Source: Betaproteobacteria bacterium RIFCSPLOWO2_02_FULL_66_14
GTDB lineage: Bacteria > Pseudomonadota > Gammaproteobacteria > Burkholderiales > SG8-39
NCBI GenBank assembly: GCA_001770475.1
Contig: MERB01000060.1
Coordinates: 90,363 to 128,073 of the forward strand
DNA length: 37,711 nt
Reading direction: 5' to 3'
Position 1 is the first letter of the stretch. Every line of letters starts with the position of its first letter. The translations under genes were made by a program, and so were the position numbers. Positions 19,211 to 27,627 of this stretch are shown here, in pieces. Below the pieces are notes generated by a model. It was not told the DNA's origin. It worked only from the letters and a program-made list of their open reading frames with translations, and ran no database searches.

Positions 19211-20131
19211 ATGGTGGAAGTCGCGGCGGCGGTGATCGAGCGCGCCGACGGCGCGTTTCTTCTCGCCCAGCGTCCCGCGGGCAAGGTGTACGCGGGCTGG
19301 TGGGAATTTCCTGGCGGCAAGGTCCATGGCGGCGAGACCGCGGCGCAGGCGCTGTCGCGCGAACTGCACGAGGAACTGGGCGTCGAAGTCACCCGCGCCT
19401 ATCCGTGGATCACCCGCGTTCACGCCTACGAGCATGCGACCGTGAGGCTGAACTTCTTCCGCGTCGTCGCCTGGCGAGGCGAGCCGCATCCGCGCGAGAA
19501 CCAGGCGTTCGTCTGGCAGCGCTTCGATTCGCCGATGGCCGAGCCGATGTTGCCGGCGAACGCTCCGGTACTGGTTTCGCTTGCTCTGCCGCTCGAATAC
19601 GCGATCACGGATGCGAAGACGCTCGGCGTCGAATCAAGCCTCGCGCGCATCGAGGCGAGGCTCGAGCGGGGGTTGCGACTGATCCAGGTCCGCGACAAGG
19701 GCCTTCCGGAGCGCGAGCGTTTCATTCAATCCGTGGCGGCGCGCGCACACGCGCACGGCGCGCGCGTTCTCGTCAACGGCGGGCCGGCACTCGCCGATGG
19801 AATTCACTACACCGCGGCGCAACTGGCGACATTGCACGAGCGCGCACCTGAGATGCTCGCAGGCGCTTCCTGCCACACGCGCGCCGAACTTGATTGCGCG
19901 ATGCGGCTCGGGATGGATTTCGCCGTGCTCGGTCCGGTCGGCGCTACGGCGTCGCACCCGGACGCACCTTCGCTCGGATGGGAGGGTTTTGCGGACATCG
20001 CGCTGGGCGCGTCGATCCCGGTCTTCGCGATCGGTGGCCTGCGGCCGAAGGACCTGCACCGGGCGCGCACCGCAGGCGCACATGGATTGGCAATGATCCG
20101 CGGCGCGTGGCAGGTGCCGCAGGCTGACTGA
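19211..20131 (+). CDS. Nudix hydrolase (MutT-like) fused to a ThiE/TenI-like domain
   Basis: The 306-residue protein has two domains. Residues 1-130 are a MutT-type Nudix domain with a complete Nudix box, GGKVHGGETAAQALSRELHEELG, which fits 8-oxo-dGTP or other nucleotide hydrolysis. Residues about 140-300 resemble thiamine phosphate synthase/TenI: IQVRDKGLPERE, LVNGGPALADGIHY, GASCHTRAELD, FAVLGPVGATASHP, and PVFAIGGLRPKDL. The ThiE Thr-x-Thr-Lys phosphate loop is replaced (ATASHP), so full ThiE activity is doubtful. This fusion is a known betaproteobacterial and gammaproteobacterial arrangement. No ribosome binding site precedes the ATG, since the REPIN abuts it. Nudix activity is likely; the role of the second domain is unknown. 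Confidence 0.9.
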   Translation: MVEVAAAVIERADGAFLLAQRPAGKVYAGWWEFPGGKVHGGETAAQALSRELHEELGVEVTRAYPWITRVHAYEHATVRLNFFRVVAWRGEPHPRENQAFVWQRFDSPMAEPMLPANAPVLVSLALPLEYAITDAKTLGVESSLARIEARLERGLRLIQVRDKGLPERERFIQSVAARAHAHGARVLVNGGPALADGIHYTAAQLATLHERAPEMLAGASCHTRAELDCAMRLGMDFAVLGPVGATASHPDAPSLGWEGFADIALGASIPVFAIGGLRPKDLHRARTAGAHGLAMIRGAWQVPQAD

Positions 20132-20155
20132 ACGCCGACGGCTGCCGAATCAGGT

Positions 20156-20377
20156 TCAATCGGGCTCGGGATCGGGCGGCGGATCCGCAGATTCCTCGTC
20201 CGGCTGCGGAATGCGATAGTCCTCGCTTGCCCACGCGCCCAGGTCGATCAGCTTGCAGCGCTCGCTGCAGAACGGACGCGACGGATTCTCGGGCGAAAAG
20301 ACCGCCGGGGCGCCGCAGCGCGGACAGGCGACGGTGTTTACAGATTGCAGAAGGTCAGCTCGAAATTGATGTCCCAA
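20156..20377 (-). CDS. yacG: DNA gyrase inhibitor YacG (zinc finger)
   Basis: YacG is a small zinc protein that binds GyrB and blocks gyrase. The 73-residue ORF carries the family's four-cysteine site (CPRCG then [14 protein letters not shown]) followed by ASEDYRIP and an acidic tail. The only usable ATG in frame is at 20377, which gives about ten more N-terminal residues than E. coli YacG and overlaps the end of zapD by 40 bases. No standard start codon lies closer to the zinc motif, so the true start may be unusual. The zapD-yacG pairing after coaE and pilD is typical of proteobacteria. Confidence 0.88.
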   Translation of the reverse strand: MGHQFRADLLQSVNTVACPRCGAPAVFSPENPSRPFCSERCKLIDLGAWASEDYRIPQPDEESADPPPDPEPD

Positions 20378-21096
20378 TCGGCGGTCTTGGGCCGCGGATC
20401 CTCGCCGTTCTGCGCGAGGAAACGGACGTTGAGCACGTACTTGTTGGCGCTGATCTCGGGCACGCAGGCGAGTCCGGATTCCAGGCGCACGCGAATCATC
20501 TGAGCGGTCTTGCCGCCGAGCATTTGCTGGAAGGTGCCGAGCGGCGCGCTCAAGGGTTGCGGCTTCCCCGATTCGCGCAGCAGCTTGAGCACGATCGCTG
20601 AACCGTCACGCAGCGGATACAGCGGGCTGGTCCACGCCGCGAGCTGCCCGATGCGCTCGTCCGCGGGACGGTGCAGCCAGTAGTGATACGAAGGCAGATC
20701 GAATTCGCAGGCGCCGCCCGGAATTCCGGTGCGCTGCTTGATCGACATGAGCCATTCGTTCTCCCGCACGTACTGACCGATTTTTCCCGTCATCGAGAAC
20801 AGCGCCGCGGACGCCTGCTCGATGTCGTGCATGACGTGGCTCAGCGCATCCTCCGAAATGTCCGGGTTGTTGCGGAACGAAGCGAGCACCTGCTTCTGGC
20901 GCTCGAGTTCCTGCAGCAGGTCCGATTTCAGGTCGGCGCGGCCCGCAACCTCGAGGATCTCGAACAGGGTGAGCAGGGCGACGTGGTGGTCCAGGGGATC
21001 GGTCCGCGCGATGAAGTGGCGCGAACGCTCAAACAGGTCCTCCAGACGCAGCAAAGTCCGGATGCGTTCGTTGAGCGGGTACTCGTACGTAATCAC
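20338..21096 (-). CDS. zapD: Cell division protein ZapD
   Basis: ZapD (YacF) binds the FtsZ C-terminal peptide and cross-links protofilaments in the Z ring. The 252-residue product starts with GTG and reads [19 protein letters not shown], the standard family N-terminus. It continues with a helical N-terminal domain and a beta-rich C-terminal part including [11 protein letters not shown] and [13 protein letters not shown]. It starts 74 bases after coaE and runs into yacG. Its partner FtsZ is encoded in the same window on the other strand. Confidence 0.95.
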   Translation of the reverse strand: MITYEYPLNERIRTLLRLEDLFERSRHFIARTDPLDHHVALLTLFEILEVAGRADLKSDLLQELERQKQVLASFRNNPDISEDALSHVMHDIEQASAALFSMTGKIGQYVRENEWLMSIKQRTGIPGGACEFDLPSYHYWLHRPADERIGQLAAWTSPLYPLRDGSAIVLKLLRESGKPQPLSAPLGTFQQMLGGKTAQMIRVRLESGLACVPEISANKYVLNVRFLAQNGEDPRPKTADWDINFELTFCNL

Positions 21097-21170
21097 GCGA
21101 GTTGGTGGCCGCTATGACGGAAAATTCAGTGCATTCTGAAGGATTTGCGCGCCCCACACAAATTGGTTTC

Positions 21171-21776
21171 TCAGGATTGCGCCAGCTCGAGATATCGTCG
21201 GTGCAGTTCGGCGACCCGTTTGTGCAGTGCGGCAATGGTGTCCGAATTGTCGATCACGTCGTCTGCTGCCGCAAGTCGCGTCGCTCGCGGCAGCTGGCTG
21301 CGCATGATGGCGAGCACGCTTTCCTCGGCGAGTCCGCTGCGGCAACGAACGCGCTCGATCTGCAACGTCTCGGGACAATCGACCACCAGCACGCGGTCGA
21401 CGCGCTCGCGATAATTCGGCGACTCGATCAGCAGGGGCACGACATGGATCACGTACGCTGCGGCAGCCGCCTCGATGCGGCGATCGGACTCCGCTCGTAT
21501 CATCGGATGCAGCACGGATTCGAGCCGCGCACGGGCGCCGGAATCGGCGAACACCAGCGTTCGTACCTTTGCCCGGTCCATCGCGCCCGATGCGTCGATA
21601 TAGGCGTCCCCGAACGCGCGCCGGATCGGCTCAACCGCCGCACCGCCGGCGCGGGTCAACTCATGCGCGATCGCGTCAGTGTCGACGACCGCGGCGCCGA
21701 GGCGCGCGAACTCCTCCGCCACCGCGCTCTTGCCGCTGCCGATTCCGCCGGTGAGTCCGACGACGAGGCGCTTCAC
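21171..21776 (-). CDS. coaE: Dephospho-CoA kinase
   Basis: CoaE phosphorylates dephospho-CoA, the last step of coenzyme A synthesis. The 201-residue product begins at the GTG at 21776, overlapping the pilD stop (GTGA). It carries the P-loop GLTGGIGSGKSAVAEEF, the DTDAIAH motif, HPMIRAESDRR, and VHVVPLLIES, then DNSDTIAALHKRV near the end. The long upstream extension in the track runs through pilD in another frame. The pilC-pilD-coaE order is the common proteobacterial arrangement. Confidence 0.96.
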   Translation of the reverse strand: MKRLVVGLTGGIGSGKSAVAEEFARLGAAVVDTDAIAHELTRAGGAAVEPIRRAFGDAYIDASGAMDRAKVRTLVFADSGARARLESVLHPMIRAESDRRIEAAAAAYVIHVVPLLIESPNYRERVDRVLVVDCPETLQIERVRCRSGLAEESVLAIMRSQLPRATRLAAADDVIDNSDTIAALHKRVAELHRRYLELAQS

Positions 21777-22633
21777 GCGACGACGGGCAGCCAACGGCGC
21801 GAAATCTCCGGTCCCCAGAGCAGGGCAATCACCCCGGCCGCGGCGAGGTAGGGACCGAAGGGTATCGGCTTGCCGCGTCGGTCGCGGTCGAACGCAATCA
21901 ATGCGATGCCGACCACGGCGCCGACGATCGAAGACATCAGAATGACGAGCGGCAGCATCTGCCATCCGAGCCAAGCGCCGATCGCCGCCAGCAGCTTGAA
22001 ATCGCCGTAGCCCATGCCTTCCTTGCCGGTCACCAGCTTGAACATCCAATAGATCAGCCAGAGCGCGAGATAACCTGCGATCGCACCCATCACTGCCGAG
22101 CCGAGCGGCGCAAAGGTCCCGCCCAGGTTCAGGGCGAGCCCTGCCCAGAGCAGCGGCAGCGTCAGGTCGTCCGGCAGGAGTTGCGTGTCGAAGTCGATCC
22201 AGGCCAGTGCGATCAGTGAGCAGCAGAAAAAGAGGGTGCCCAGCGCTGCGAGCGTGAAACCGTGGCGCGACGCGGCATAGGCGGCGATCACCCCGCACGC
22301 CAGCTCGACGATCGGGTAACGCGCACCGATCGCAGCGCCGCAGGCCGAGCACTTGCCGCGAAGCCAGATCCAGGAGAACACCGGCACGTTTTCCAGGGCG
22401 CCGATGCGGTGCCCGCAACTGGGGCAGGCCGACCGCGGCACCGCGAGGTTGTATCGCGGTTCGACGTTCGGCTCGCGCCCGGCGAGTTCGGCGCACTGCG
22501 CGCGCCATTCGCGATCCATCATCTTGGGCAGGCGATGGATCACGACATTGACGAACGAACCGACGCACAGCCCGAAGGCGAGCGCCACCCAAGGGAGCAC
22601 CGCGGGCTCGCCGAGCCAGCCGAAAAGGGACAT
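21773..22633 (-). CDS. pilD: Prepilin leader peptidase/N-methyltransferase
   Basis: PilD cleaves the leader of type IV prepilins and type II secretion pseudopilins and methylates the new N-terminus, in the inner membrane. The 286-residue product has about eight membrane segments. Its cytoplasmic loop has two CxxC pairs (CPSCGH and CSACGA), and the methylase-side region has GSFVNVVIHRLP. The two catalytic aspartates of the aspartic protease sit in IDFDTQLLPDD and in GMGYGDFKLLAAIGAWLG. It lies 38 bases downstream of pilC. Confidence 0.96.
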   Translation of the reverse strand: MSLFGWLGEPAVLPWVALAFGLCVGSFVNVVIHRLPKMMDREWRAQCAELAGREPNVEPRYNLAVPRSACPSCGHRIGALENVPVFSWIWLRGKCSACGAAIGARYPIVELACGVIAAYAASRHGFTLAALGTLFFCCSLIALAWIDFDTQLLPDDLTLPLLWAGLALNLGGTFAPLGSAVMGAIAGYLALWLIYWMFKLVTGKEGMGYGDFKLLAAIGAWLGWQMLPLVILMSSIVGAVVGIALIAFDRDRRGKPIPFGPYLAAAGVIALLWGPEISRRWLPVVA

Positions 22634-22671
22634 CGCCTCTGGACTTCGGAGTTCCGGCGCTCGCCGCGCGC

Positions 22672-23895
22672 CTAGACGACCTGACCCATCTTGAAGATCG
22701 GCAGGTACATGGCGATCACCATGCCGCCGATCAGCGTGCCGAGGATCACCATGATCATCGGCTCCATCAGCGACGAGAGCGCCTCGACGGCGTCGTCGAC
22801 CTCCGCTTCGTAGAAATCGGCGACCTTGCTGAGCATCTGATCGAGCGCGCCGGTCTCCTCGCCGATCGACACCATCTGCAGCACCATGTTCGGGAACAGC
22901 CCGACGTTCTGCATCGATACCGTGAGGCCGGTGCCGGTCGAGACTTCCTGCTTGATCTGCCTGGTCGCGATTTCATACACGTAATTGCCCGACGCGCCGC
23001 CCACCGAATCGAGCGCCTCGACGAGCGGCACGCCAGCCGCGAACATGGTCGAGAGCGTGCGCGTCCAGCGCGCGATGGTGGACTTGCGCACCAGTTCGCC
23101 GAACACCGGAACGCGCAGCATCAGCCGATCCATGAAGATCTGTATCGCGGGTACCCGTTTCCAGGCCGCAAAGAATCCGACCACGGCGCCGATGATGACC
23201 GGAAAGATGATGAACCAGTTGCTCACGAACCAGTCCGAAAGGCCGATCACGACGAGCGTCGGGGCGGGCAGATCGGCGCCGAAATTCTTGAATACTTCCT
23301 TGAACGCGGGAATGACGAAAATCATGATCACCGCGGTGATGACGAACGCGACGACGATGATCGCGATCGGGTAGAACAGCGCCGCCTTGATCTTCGACTT
23401 GATGGCGAGGATCTTTTCCTTGTAGGTCGCGAGACGGTCGAGCAGCGCCTCGAGAATCCCCGCCTGCTCGCCGGCCTGCACCAGATTGCAGAACAGCGCG
23501 TCGAAGTACAGCGGGTACTTGCGGAACGCCTGCGCGAGCGACGCGCCGGTCTCCACTTCCGTTCGCACGCCGATCAGCAGTTTCGCGACGGCCGGATTCG
23601 ACGCCCCCTTGCCCACGATATCGAAGGACTGCAGCAGCGGCACACCGGCCTTCATCATGGTGGCGAGCATGCGGGTGAAGAGCGTGATGTCCTTGTCGGT
23701 GATCCTGCCGCCGCCGCCGAGCCTCTGTTTCCTGACCTTGGAAACGATGATGCCCTGCCGGCGCAGCGTCGCGCTCGCGGCGATCTCGCTGGTCGAGCGC
23801 AGGTCCCCGCGGAGCACTTTTCCGGCGCGGTCCTTGCCTTCCCAACTGAACGTGAACTCTTTCGGTCCTTTGGCTGCCGCCGTCGCCGTCGCCAT
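22672..23895 (-). CDS. pilC: Type IV pilus / type II secretion inner membrane platform protein
   Basis: PilC is the inner membrane platform that couples the assembly ATPases to pilin insertion. The start is the ATG at 23895, with AAGGAG seven bases before it; the ORF track start at 23964 has no such support. The 407-residue product has two T2SSF domains, about residues 75-195 (LFTRMLATMMKAGVPLLQSFD) and 275-400 (RWTRTLSTMFAAGVPLVEALD), with three membrane segments and the ending MYLPIFKMGQVV. Length and ending favour PilC over GspF. The expected pilB is absent: the gene before it is a CNNM transporter. Confidence 0.93.
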   Translation of the reverse strand: MATATAAAKGPKEFTFSWEGKDRAGKVLRGDLRSTSEIAASATLRRQGIIVSKVRKQRLGGGGRITDKDITLFTRMLATMMKAGVPLLQSFDIVGKGASNPAVAKLLIGVRTEVETGASLAQAFRKYPLYFDALFCNLVQAGEQAGILEALLDRLATYKEKILAIKSKIKAALFYPIAIIVVAFVITAVIMIFVIPAFKEVFKNFGADLPAPTLVVIGLSDWFVSNWFIIFPVIIGAVVGFFAAWKRVPAIQIFMDRLMLRVPVFGELVRKSTIARWTRTLSTMFAAGVPLVEALDSVGGASGNYVYEIATRQIKQEVSTGTGLTVSMQNVGLFPNMVLQMVSIGEETGALDQMLSKVADFYEAEVDDAVEALSSLMEPMIMVILGTLIGGMVIAMYLPIFKMGQVV

Positions 23896-23902
23896 CAGTC
23901 GG

Positions 23903-23908
23903 CTCCTT
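23903..23908 (-). promoter_or_regulatory. Ribosome binding site fixing the pilC start
   Basis: AAGGAG on the minus strand lies seven bases before the ATG at 23895. This supports that start over the in-frame ATG 23 codons further upstream. Confidence 0.8.
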
Positions 23909-23928
23909 GCCTGATCACCTAGCGTTTG

Positions 23929-23957
23929 ATGATGCCCTGCAGTCGGTTTTTTGTAAA
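23929..23957 (-). promoter_or_regulatory. Putative sigma-70 promoter of pilC
   Basis: On the minus strand TTTACA (five of six matches to the -35) is followed after 17 bases by CATCAT (four of six matches to the -10). A start near 23922 would give a leader of about 27 bases with the AAGGAG site in it. It implies that pilC-pilD-coaE-zapD-yacG can be transcribed independently of the gene upstream. Confidence 0.45.
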
Positions 23958-24018
23958 GCCTCAAATCATCGCGCTAAGACCCTGAAACACCGGATTTTTT
24001 GCGTCCGCGGGACGCCCC

Positions 24019-25332
24019 CTATTCGGGTTCCGGGGGGGCGGCTTCCCGGGGCCTGAAGATGCGTACGGTCTTGATCGCACGGCCGTGCGTATGCACGATT
24101 TCCAGCGGCACCCCGCCAATTTTGATCGACACGTCGGCCTCGGGGATGTCGCGCAGATGCTCGAGGATGAGTCCGTTCAGCGTTTTCGGTCCGCCGATCG
24201 GCAGGCGCAGTCCGAGTGCACGGTTGAGTTCGCGGACGGTCATCGCGCCGTCGGCCTGCGCGCTGCCGTCCTCGCCCCAGACTACGGAGGGCGTGGCGGT
24301 CGGCAGCGAAGTCGTGAACTTGCCGATAATTTCCTCCACGGTGTCCTCGAGGGTGACCAGGCCCATCAACTCGCCGTATTCGTCGACCACCAGCGCGAGG
24401 CGCTCCCGGTTCTCCTGGAAGTACTGCATCTGCGTTACCACGGGCGTGGTGGCGGGAATGAAGTACGGCTCGTCGACGAGTTCCTCCAGGCTCGCCTCGT
24501 CGAGCGAACCGGAATGCAGCAGGCCGAGCACTTTTCGCAGATGCAGTACGCCGATCACGTCGCCCGCGTAATCGCGGAACACCGGAAGCCGCATGTGGTA
24601 GCTCGTGGCGAGCTGACGCGCCACGGCCTGCATGCCGTCGGAGAGCGTGATCGACTCGATGCGTGCGCGCGGGACCATGATGTCCTGGACGGTGATGTCG
24701 CCGAGGTCGAACAGGTTGAGCAGGATCGCGACGTGCTTCTTCGGCAGGACGTTGGAGGACTCGAGCACGATGGTGCGAATCTCCTCCTGCGACAGTGGCT
24801 GCCCGCCCGATTCGTTCGGGCGGATGCCGAGGACTCTGAGAATCGGCTTCAGTGCAGCGTCCGTCGACGCGGACAGCAGGTGGACGAAGGGCGCGGACGC
24901 CCCGGCCAGCGCCTGCATCGGCCAGGCAACGAGCCTGGCGATCCCTTCGGCGTTGTGCTGGCCCAGGCGCTTGGGCACCAGCTCGCCCACCACGATCGAA
25001 ACGTAGGTGATCGAGATCACCACCAGCATCGTCGCGACGATCCCGCTGGGCTTCGCTTCCAGGCCGAGGGACTGCAGCCAGACCGACAGCGGCGGCGACA
25101 GCAGGCTCTCACCAACGATGCCGTTCAGCAGCCCGATCGAGGTGATCCCGATCTGGATCGTGGAGAGGAACCGGGTCGGCTCGCCGGCGAGTCTCACCGC
25201 GGCAGCGGCCAGGCGATCGCCGCGGCCCGCGAGCGTCGTGAGGCGTGTCTTGCGTGCGGTGAGCAACGCCACCTCCGCCATGGCGAAACTGCCATTCAGA
25301 AGGATCAGACAGGCGAGGATCAGAATTTCCAT
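24019..25332 (-). CDS. CorB/CNNM family transporter with CBS domains
   Basis: This 437-residue protein matches the CNNM/CorB (YfjD) family linked to magnesium and cobalt efflux or homeostasis. The N-terminal DUF21 domain (residues 1-190) starts MEILILACLILLNGSFAMAEVAL and includes GITSIGLLNGIVGE and VGELVPKRLGQ in the membrane. Two CBS domains follow (DIMVPRARIESI and LALVVDEYGELMGLVTLEDTVEEIIG), then a CorC/HlyC domain with NGLILEHLRDIPEADVSIKIGG. The corB-ypjD pair divergent from ffh is also the E. coli arrangement, which supports CorB (YfjD) orthology. Transport direction and substrate are inferred from the family. Confidence 0.9.
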   Translation of the reverse strand: MEILILACLILLNGSFAMAEVALLTARKTRLTTLAGRGDRLAAAAVRLAGEPTRFLSTIQIGITSIGLLNGIVGESLLSPPLSVWLQSLGLEAKPSGIVATMLVVISITYVSIVVGELVPKRLGQHNAEGIARLVAWPMQALAGASAPFVHLLSASTDAALKPILRVLGIRPNESGGQPLSQEEIRTIVLESSNVLPKKHVAILLNLFDLGDITVQDIMVPRARIESITLSDGMQAVARQLATSYHMRLPVFRDYAGDVIGVLHLRKVLGLLHSGSLDEASLEELVDEPYFIPATTPVVTQMQYFQENRERLALVVDEYGELMGLVTLEDTVEEIIGKFTTSLPTATPSVVWGEDGSAQADGAMTVRELNRALGLRLPIGGPKTLNGLILEHLRDIPEADVSIKIGGVPLEIVHTHGRAIKTVRIFRPREAAPPEPE

Positions 25333-25374
25333 GGGTCCCCCTTGCCGGGGAATCCCGGCGTCTTGCCGCGCTGC

Positions 25375-26226
25375 TCAAACGCGACCGAGAACGACCTCGA
25401 GCACGAAGCGGCTGCCGATGTACGCGAGCAGCAGCATGATGAAACCGGTGAGCGTCCAGCGCAGCGCCGTGCGGCCGCGCCAACCATAGAAGTAGCGGCC
25501 GCCGAGCAGCACCGCGAACGTCGCCCAGGACAGCAATGCGAAGAGCGTCTTATGATTGAACGGCAGCGCGCGTCCGAAGAGCGTTTCGGAAAACAGGATT
25601 CCGGTCACGAGCGTGAGCGTCAGGAACACGAAGGCCGTCGCAATGAGCCGGAACAGCAGCCGCTCGAGCGTGAGCAGCGGCGGCAGGCGCGAGAGCGTGC
25701 CGGCGAGCAATCCGCCGCGCTCAGGCGCCAGTCCTCCGACGTCGTGCAGGCGGCGCTCGACGAGCGTCATCAGCAGCGCATGCAGGATCGCCAGCGTGAA
25801 CAGGCTGTAGGCGCACATCGCCAGCAGCAGGTGCAGCTTGAACTCGAGCGAAGCCGCAAGCGCCGGGCTCTGCAGTCCGCGAAACGCGAGCGGCAGCGGG
25901 GCGGCGATCGCCGCAAGCGGCAGGATCAGCGGCTCGAAACCGGCGAGTTGCAGGAACAGGCTCTCGACCCAGTAGATGACGATGCCGAGCCAGAGCATGA
26001 CCGAGAGCGCCTGGGCAAACCCGAAGCGCAGTTCGGGCGTGAGAAACACGTCTCGCGCGAGCAGCCAGCCGTGCAGCACGAGCGTCGCGAGCAACGCCGT
26101 GCGCTCCCAGGCTGCCAGGCTGCCGGGTGCGTCGGTGCGCGCAGCGCGCCAGCGCGTGTTCCAGAAATGCCATGCGAGGCCGGCGTACGCGGCGGACACA
26201 ACGACGTGAATTACAATGTCCGGCAC
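25375..26226 (-). CDS. YpjD/CcsA-family inner membrane protein
   Basis: This 283-residue protein has about eight membrane segments and matches the YpjD branch of the cytochrome c assembly (CcsA/CcmC-like) family. Conserved histidines lie in membrane helices (VLHGWLLARD, EFKLHLLLAMCAYSLF, PFNHKTLFALLSW), as in heme-handling members. The tryptophan-rich WGxxWxWD loop of true CcsA/CcmC cytochrome c assembly factors is absent, as expected for YpjD. E. coli places the homologue next to corB and ffh. The start is a GTG 18 bases from the ffh ATG on the other strand. Function is not established; a link to the CorB-like neighbour is inference. Confidence 0.85.
   Translation of the reverse strand: MPDIVIHVVVSAAYAGLAWHFWNTRWRAARTDAPGSLAAWERTALLATLVLHGWLLARDVFLTPELRFGFAQALSVMLWLGIVIYWVESLFLQLAGFEPLILPLAAIAAPLPLAFRGLQSPALAASLEFKLHLLLAMCAYSLFTLAILHALLMTLVERRLHDVGGLAPERGGLLAGTLSRLPPLLTLERLLFRLIATAFVFLTLTLVTGILFSETLFGRALPFNHKTLFALLSWATFAVLLGGRYFYGWRGRTALRWTLTGFIMLLLAYIGSRFVLEVVLGRV
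26212..26217 (+). promoter_or_regulatory. Possible -10 element of ffh
   Basis: TACAAT (five of six matches) lies 27 bases before the ffh ATG, inside the start of the divergent ypjD-like gene. No good -35 is seen at normal spacing. The two divergent genes are only 18 bases apart, so their promoters must overlap the opposite coding regions. Confidence 0.3.
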
Positions 26227-26244
26227 GCTTGCAGTTTATCACCC

Positions 26245-27597
26245 ATGCTCGAAAACCTGACCGCGCGGCTCAGCCGGATCGTGAAGACGATTCGCGGCGA
26301 GGCGCGCCTCACCGAAGCCAACGTGCAGGACGCGCTGCGCGAGGTGCGGGTGGCCTTGCTCGAGGCCGACGTCGCGCTGCCCGTGGTGAAGGAGTTCGTC
26401 GCATCCGTCAGGGAAAAGGCGCTCGGCGAAGCGGTGATCGGGAGCCTGACGCCCGGGCAGGCGCTGGTGGGCGTGGTGCACCGCGAACTGGCGCGCCTCA
26501 TGGGCGAAGCGCACGTCGGATTGAACCTCGCGGTACAGCCGCCGGCGGTGATTCTGATGGCGGGCCTGCAGGGCTCCGGCAAGACCACGACGGCGGCGAA
26601 GATTGCGCGGGTGCTGCGCCACGACGAACGCAAGAAGGTCCTGGTCGTATCGTGCGACGTGTACCGGCCTGCGGCGATCGAGCAGCTGAAGACGGTGGCG
26701 GCCCAGGCAGGCGTCGATTTTCTGCCGAGCGAAACCGGCGAGCAGCCCGCAGCCATCGCGCGGCGCGCGCGGGAGCATGCGCGGCTTCGCTATTACGACG
26801 TGCTGATCGTGGATACCGCGGGACGGCTCGCGATCGATCAGGAAATGATGCGCGAGATCGCCGAACTCGAGGACATCCTGAAGCCCGCGGAAACGCTGTT
26901 CGTGGTGGATGCGATGCAGGGCCAGGACGCAGTCAACGTGGCGCGCGCGTTCGGCGCCGCGCTGCCGCTCACGGGCATCGTGCTGACCAAGCTCGACGGC
27001 GATGCTCGCGGGGGCGCCGCGCTCTCGGTGCGCCAGGTCACCGGCAAGCCGGTCAAGTTCGTCGGCACCGGCGAGAAGCTCGCCGGGCTGGAGGCGTTCT
27101 ACCCGGAGCGCATGGCATCGCGGATTCTCGGCATGGGCGACATCGTGTCGCTGGTCGAGGAGGCGCACCGGCGCGTCGATCTGGACGAAGCGAAGCGCGT
27201 CGCCGACAAACTCAAGCGCGGCCGCGGTTTCGATCTCGAGGATTTCAAGCAGCAGCTCCAGCAGATGAAGAAAATGGGCGGCCTCGCGGCGCTCGCGGAC
27301 AAGCTTCCGGCGCAGCTCGCGAGCCAGATCGGGCAGGGACCCCTGCAGGACGAGCGGCAGTTCGGCCGCATCGAGGGCATCATCAATTCGATGACGGCGC
27401 TCGAGCGCTCGCGGCCGGAATTGATCAAGGCCTCGCGCAAACGGCGCATCGCCACCGGGGCGGGCGTCCCGGTGCAGGAAGTGAACCGCCTGCTCAAGCA
27501 GTTCGAGCAGATGCAGAAGATGATGAAATTGATGAAGGGCGGCAATCTGGCGCGGATGATGCGCGGCATGCGGGGCGTGCTGCCGGGGATGCGCTGA
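26245..27597 (+). CDS. ffh: Signal recognition particle GTPase Ffh
   Basis: Ffh binds 4.5S RNA and hydrophobic signal sequences and targets ribosomes to FtsY and SecYEG. The 450-residue product has the N domain (MLENLTARLSRIVKTIRGEARL), the G domain with GLQGSGKTTTAAKIAR (G1), CDVYRPAAIEQL, VDTAGRLAIDQEMM, TKLDGDARGGAALS and GTGEKLAGLEAFYPERMA. It ends in a methionine-rich M domain (EQMQKMMKLMKGGNLARMMRGM). The track's 1170-residue version extends antisense through ypjD and corB and is not real. Confidence 0.98.
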   Translation: MLENLTARLSRIVKTIRGEARLTEANVQDALREVRVALLEADVALPVVKEFVASVREKALGEAVIGSLTPGQALVGVVHRELARLMGEAHVGLNLAVQPPAVILMAGLQGSGKTTTAAKIARVLRHDERKKVLVVSCDVYRPAAIEQLKTVAAQAGVDFLPSETGEQPAAIARRAREHARLRYYDVLIVDTAGRLAIDQEMMREIAELEDILKPAETLFVVDAMQGQDAVNVARAFGAALPLTGIVLTKLDGDARGGAALSVRQVTGKPVKFVGTGEKLAGLEAFYPERMASRILGMGDIVSLVEEAHRRVDLDEAKRVADKLKRGRGFDLEDFKQQLQQMKKMGGLAALADKLPAQLASQIGQGPLQDERQFGRIEGIINSMTALERSRPELIKASRKRRIATGAGVPVQEVNRLLKQFEQMQKMMKLMKGGNLARMMRGMRGVLPGMR

Positions 27598-27627
27598 GCC
27601 CGTCACCTCAAACCCAGGAGCGAAGCC

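Noticed and set aside
24001-24018. Stem GCGTCC/GGACGC near the end of the CorB-like gene as a terminator
   Set aside because: The T-run lies on the wrong side: on the minus strand the stem is followed by A residues, and no plus-strand gene ends there.
24085-26244. Long N-terminal extension of the ffh frame (about 720 residues)
   Set aside because: It lies antisense to the CorB-like and YpjD-like genes; Ffh begins normally at 26245.
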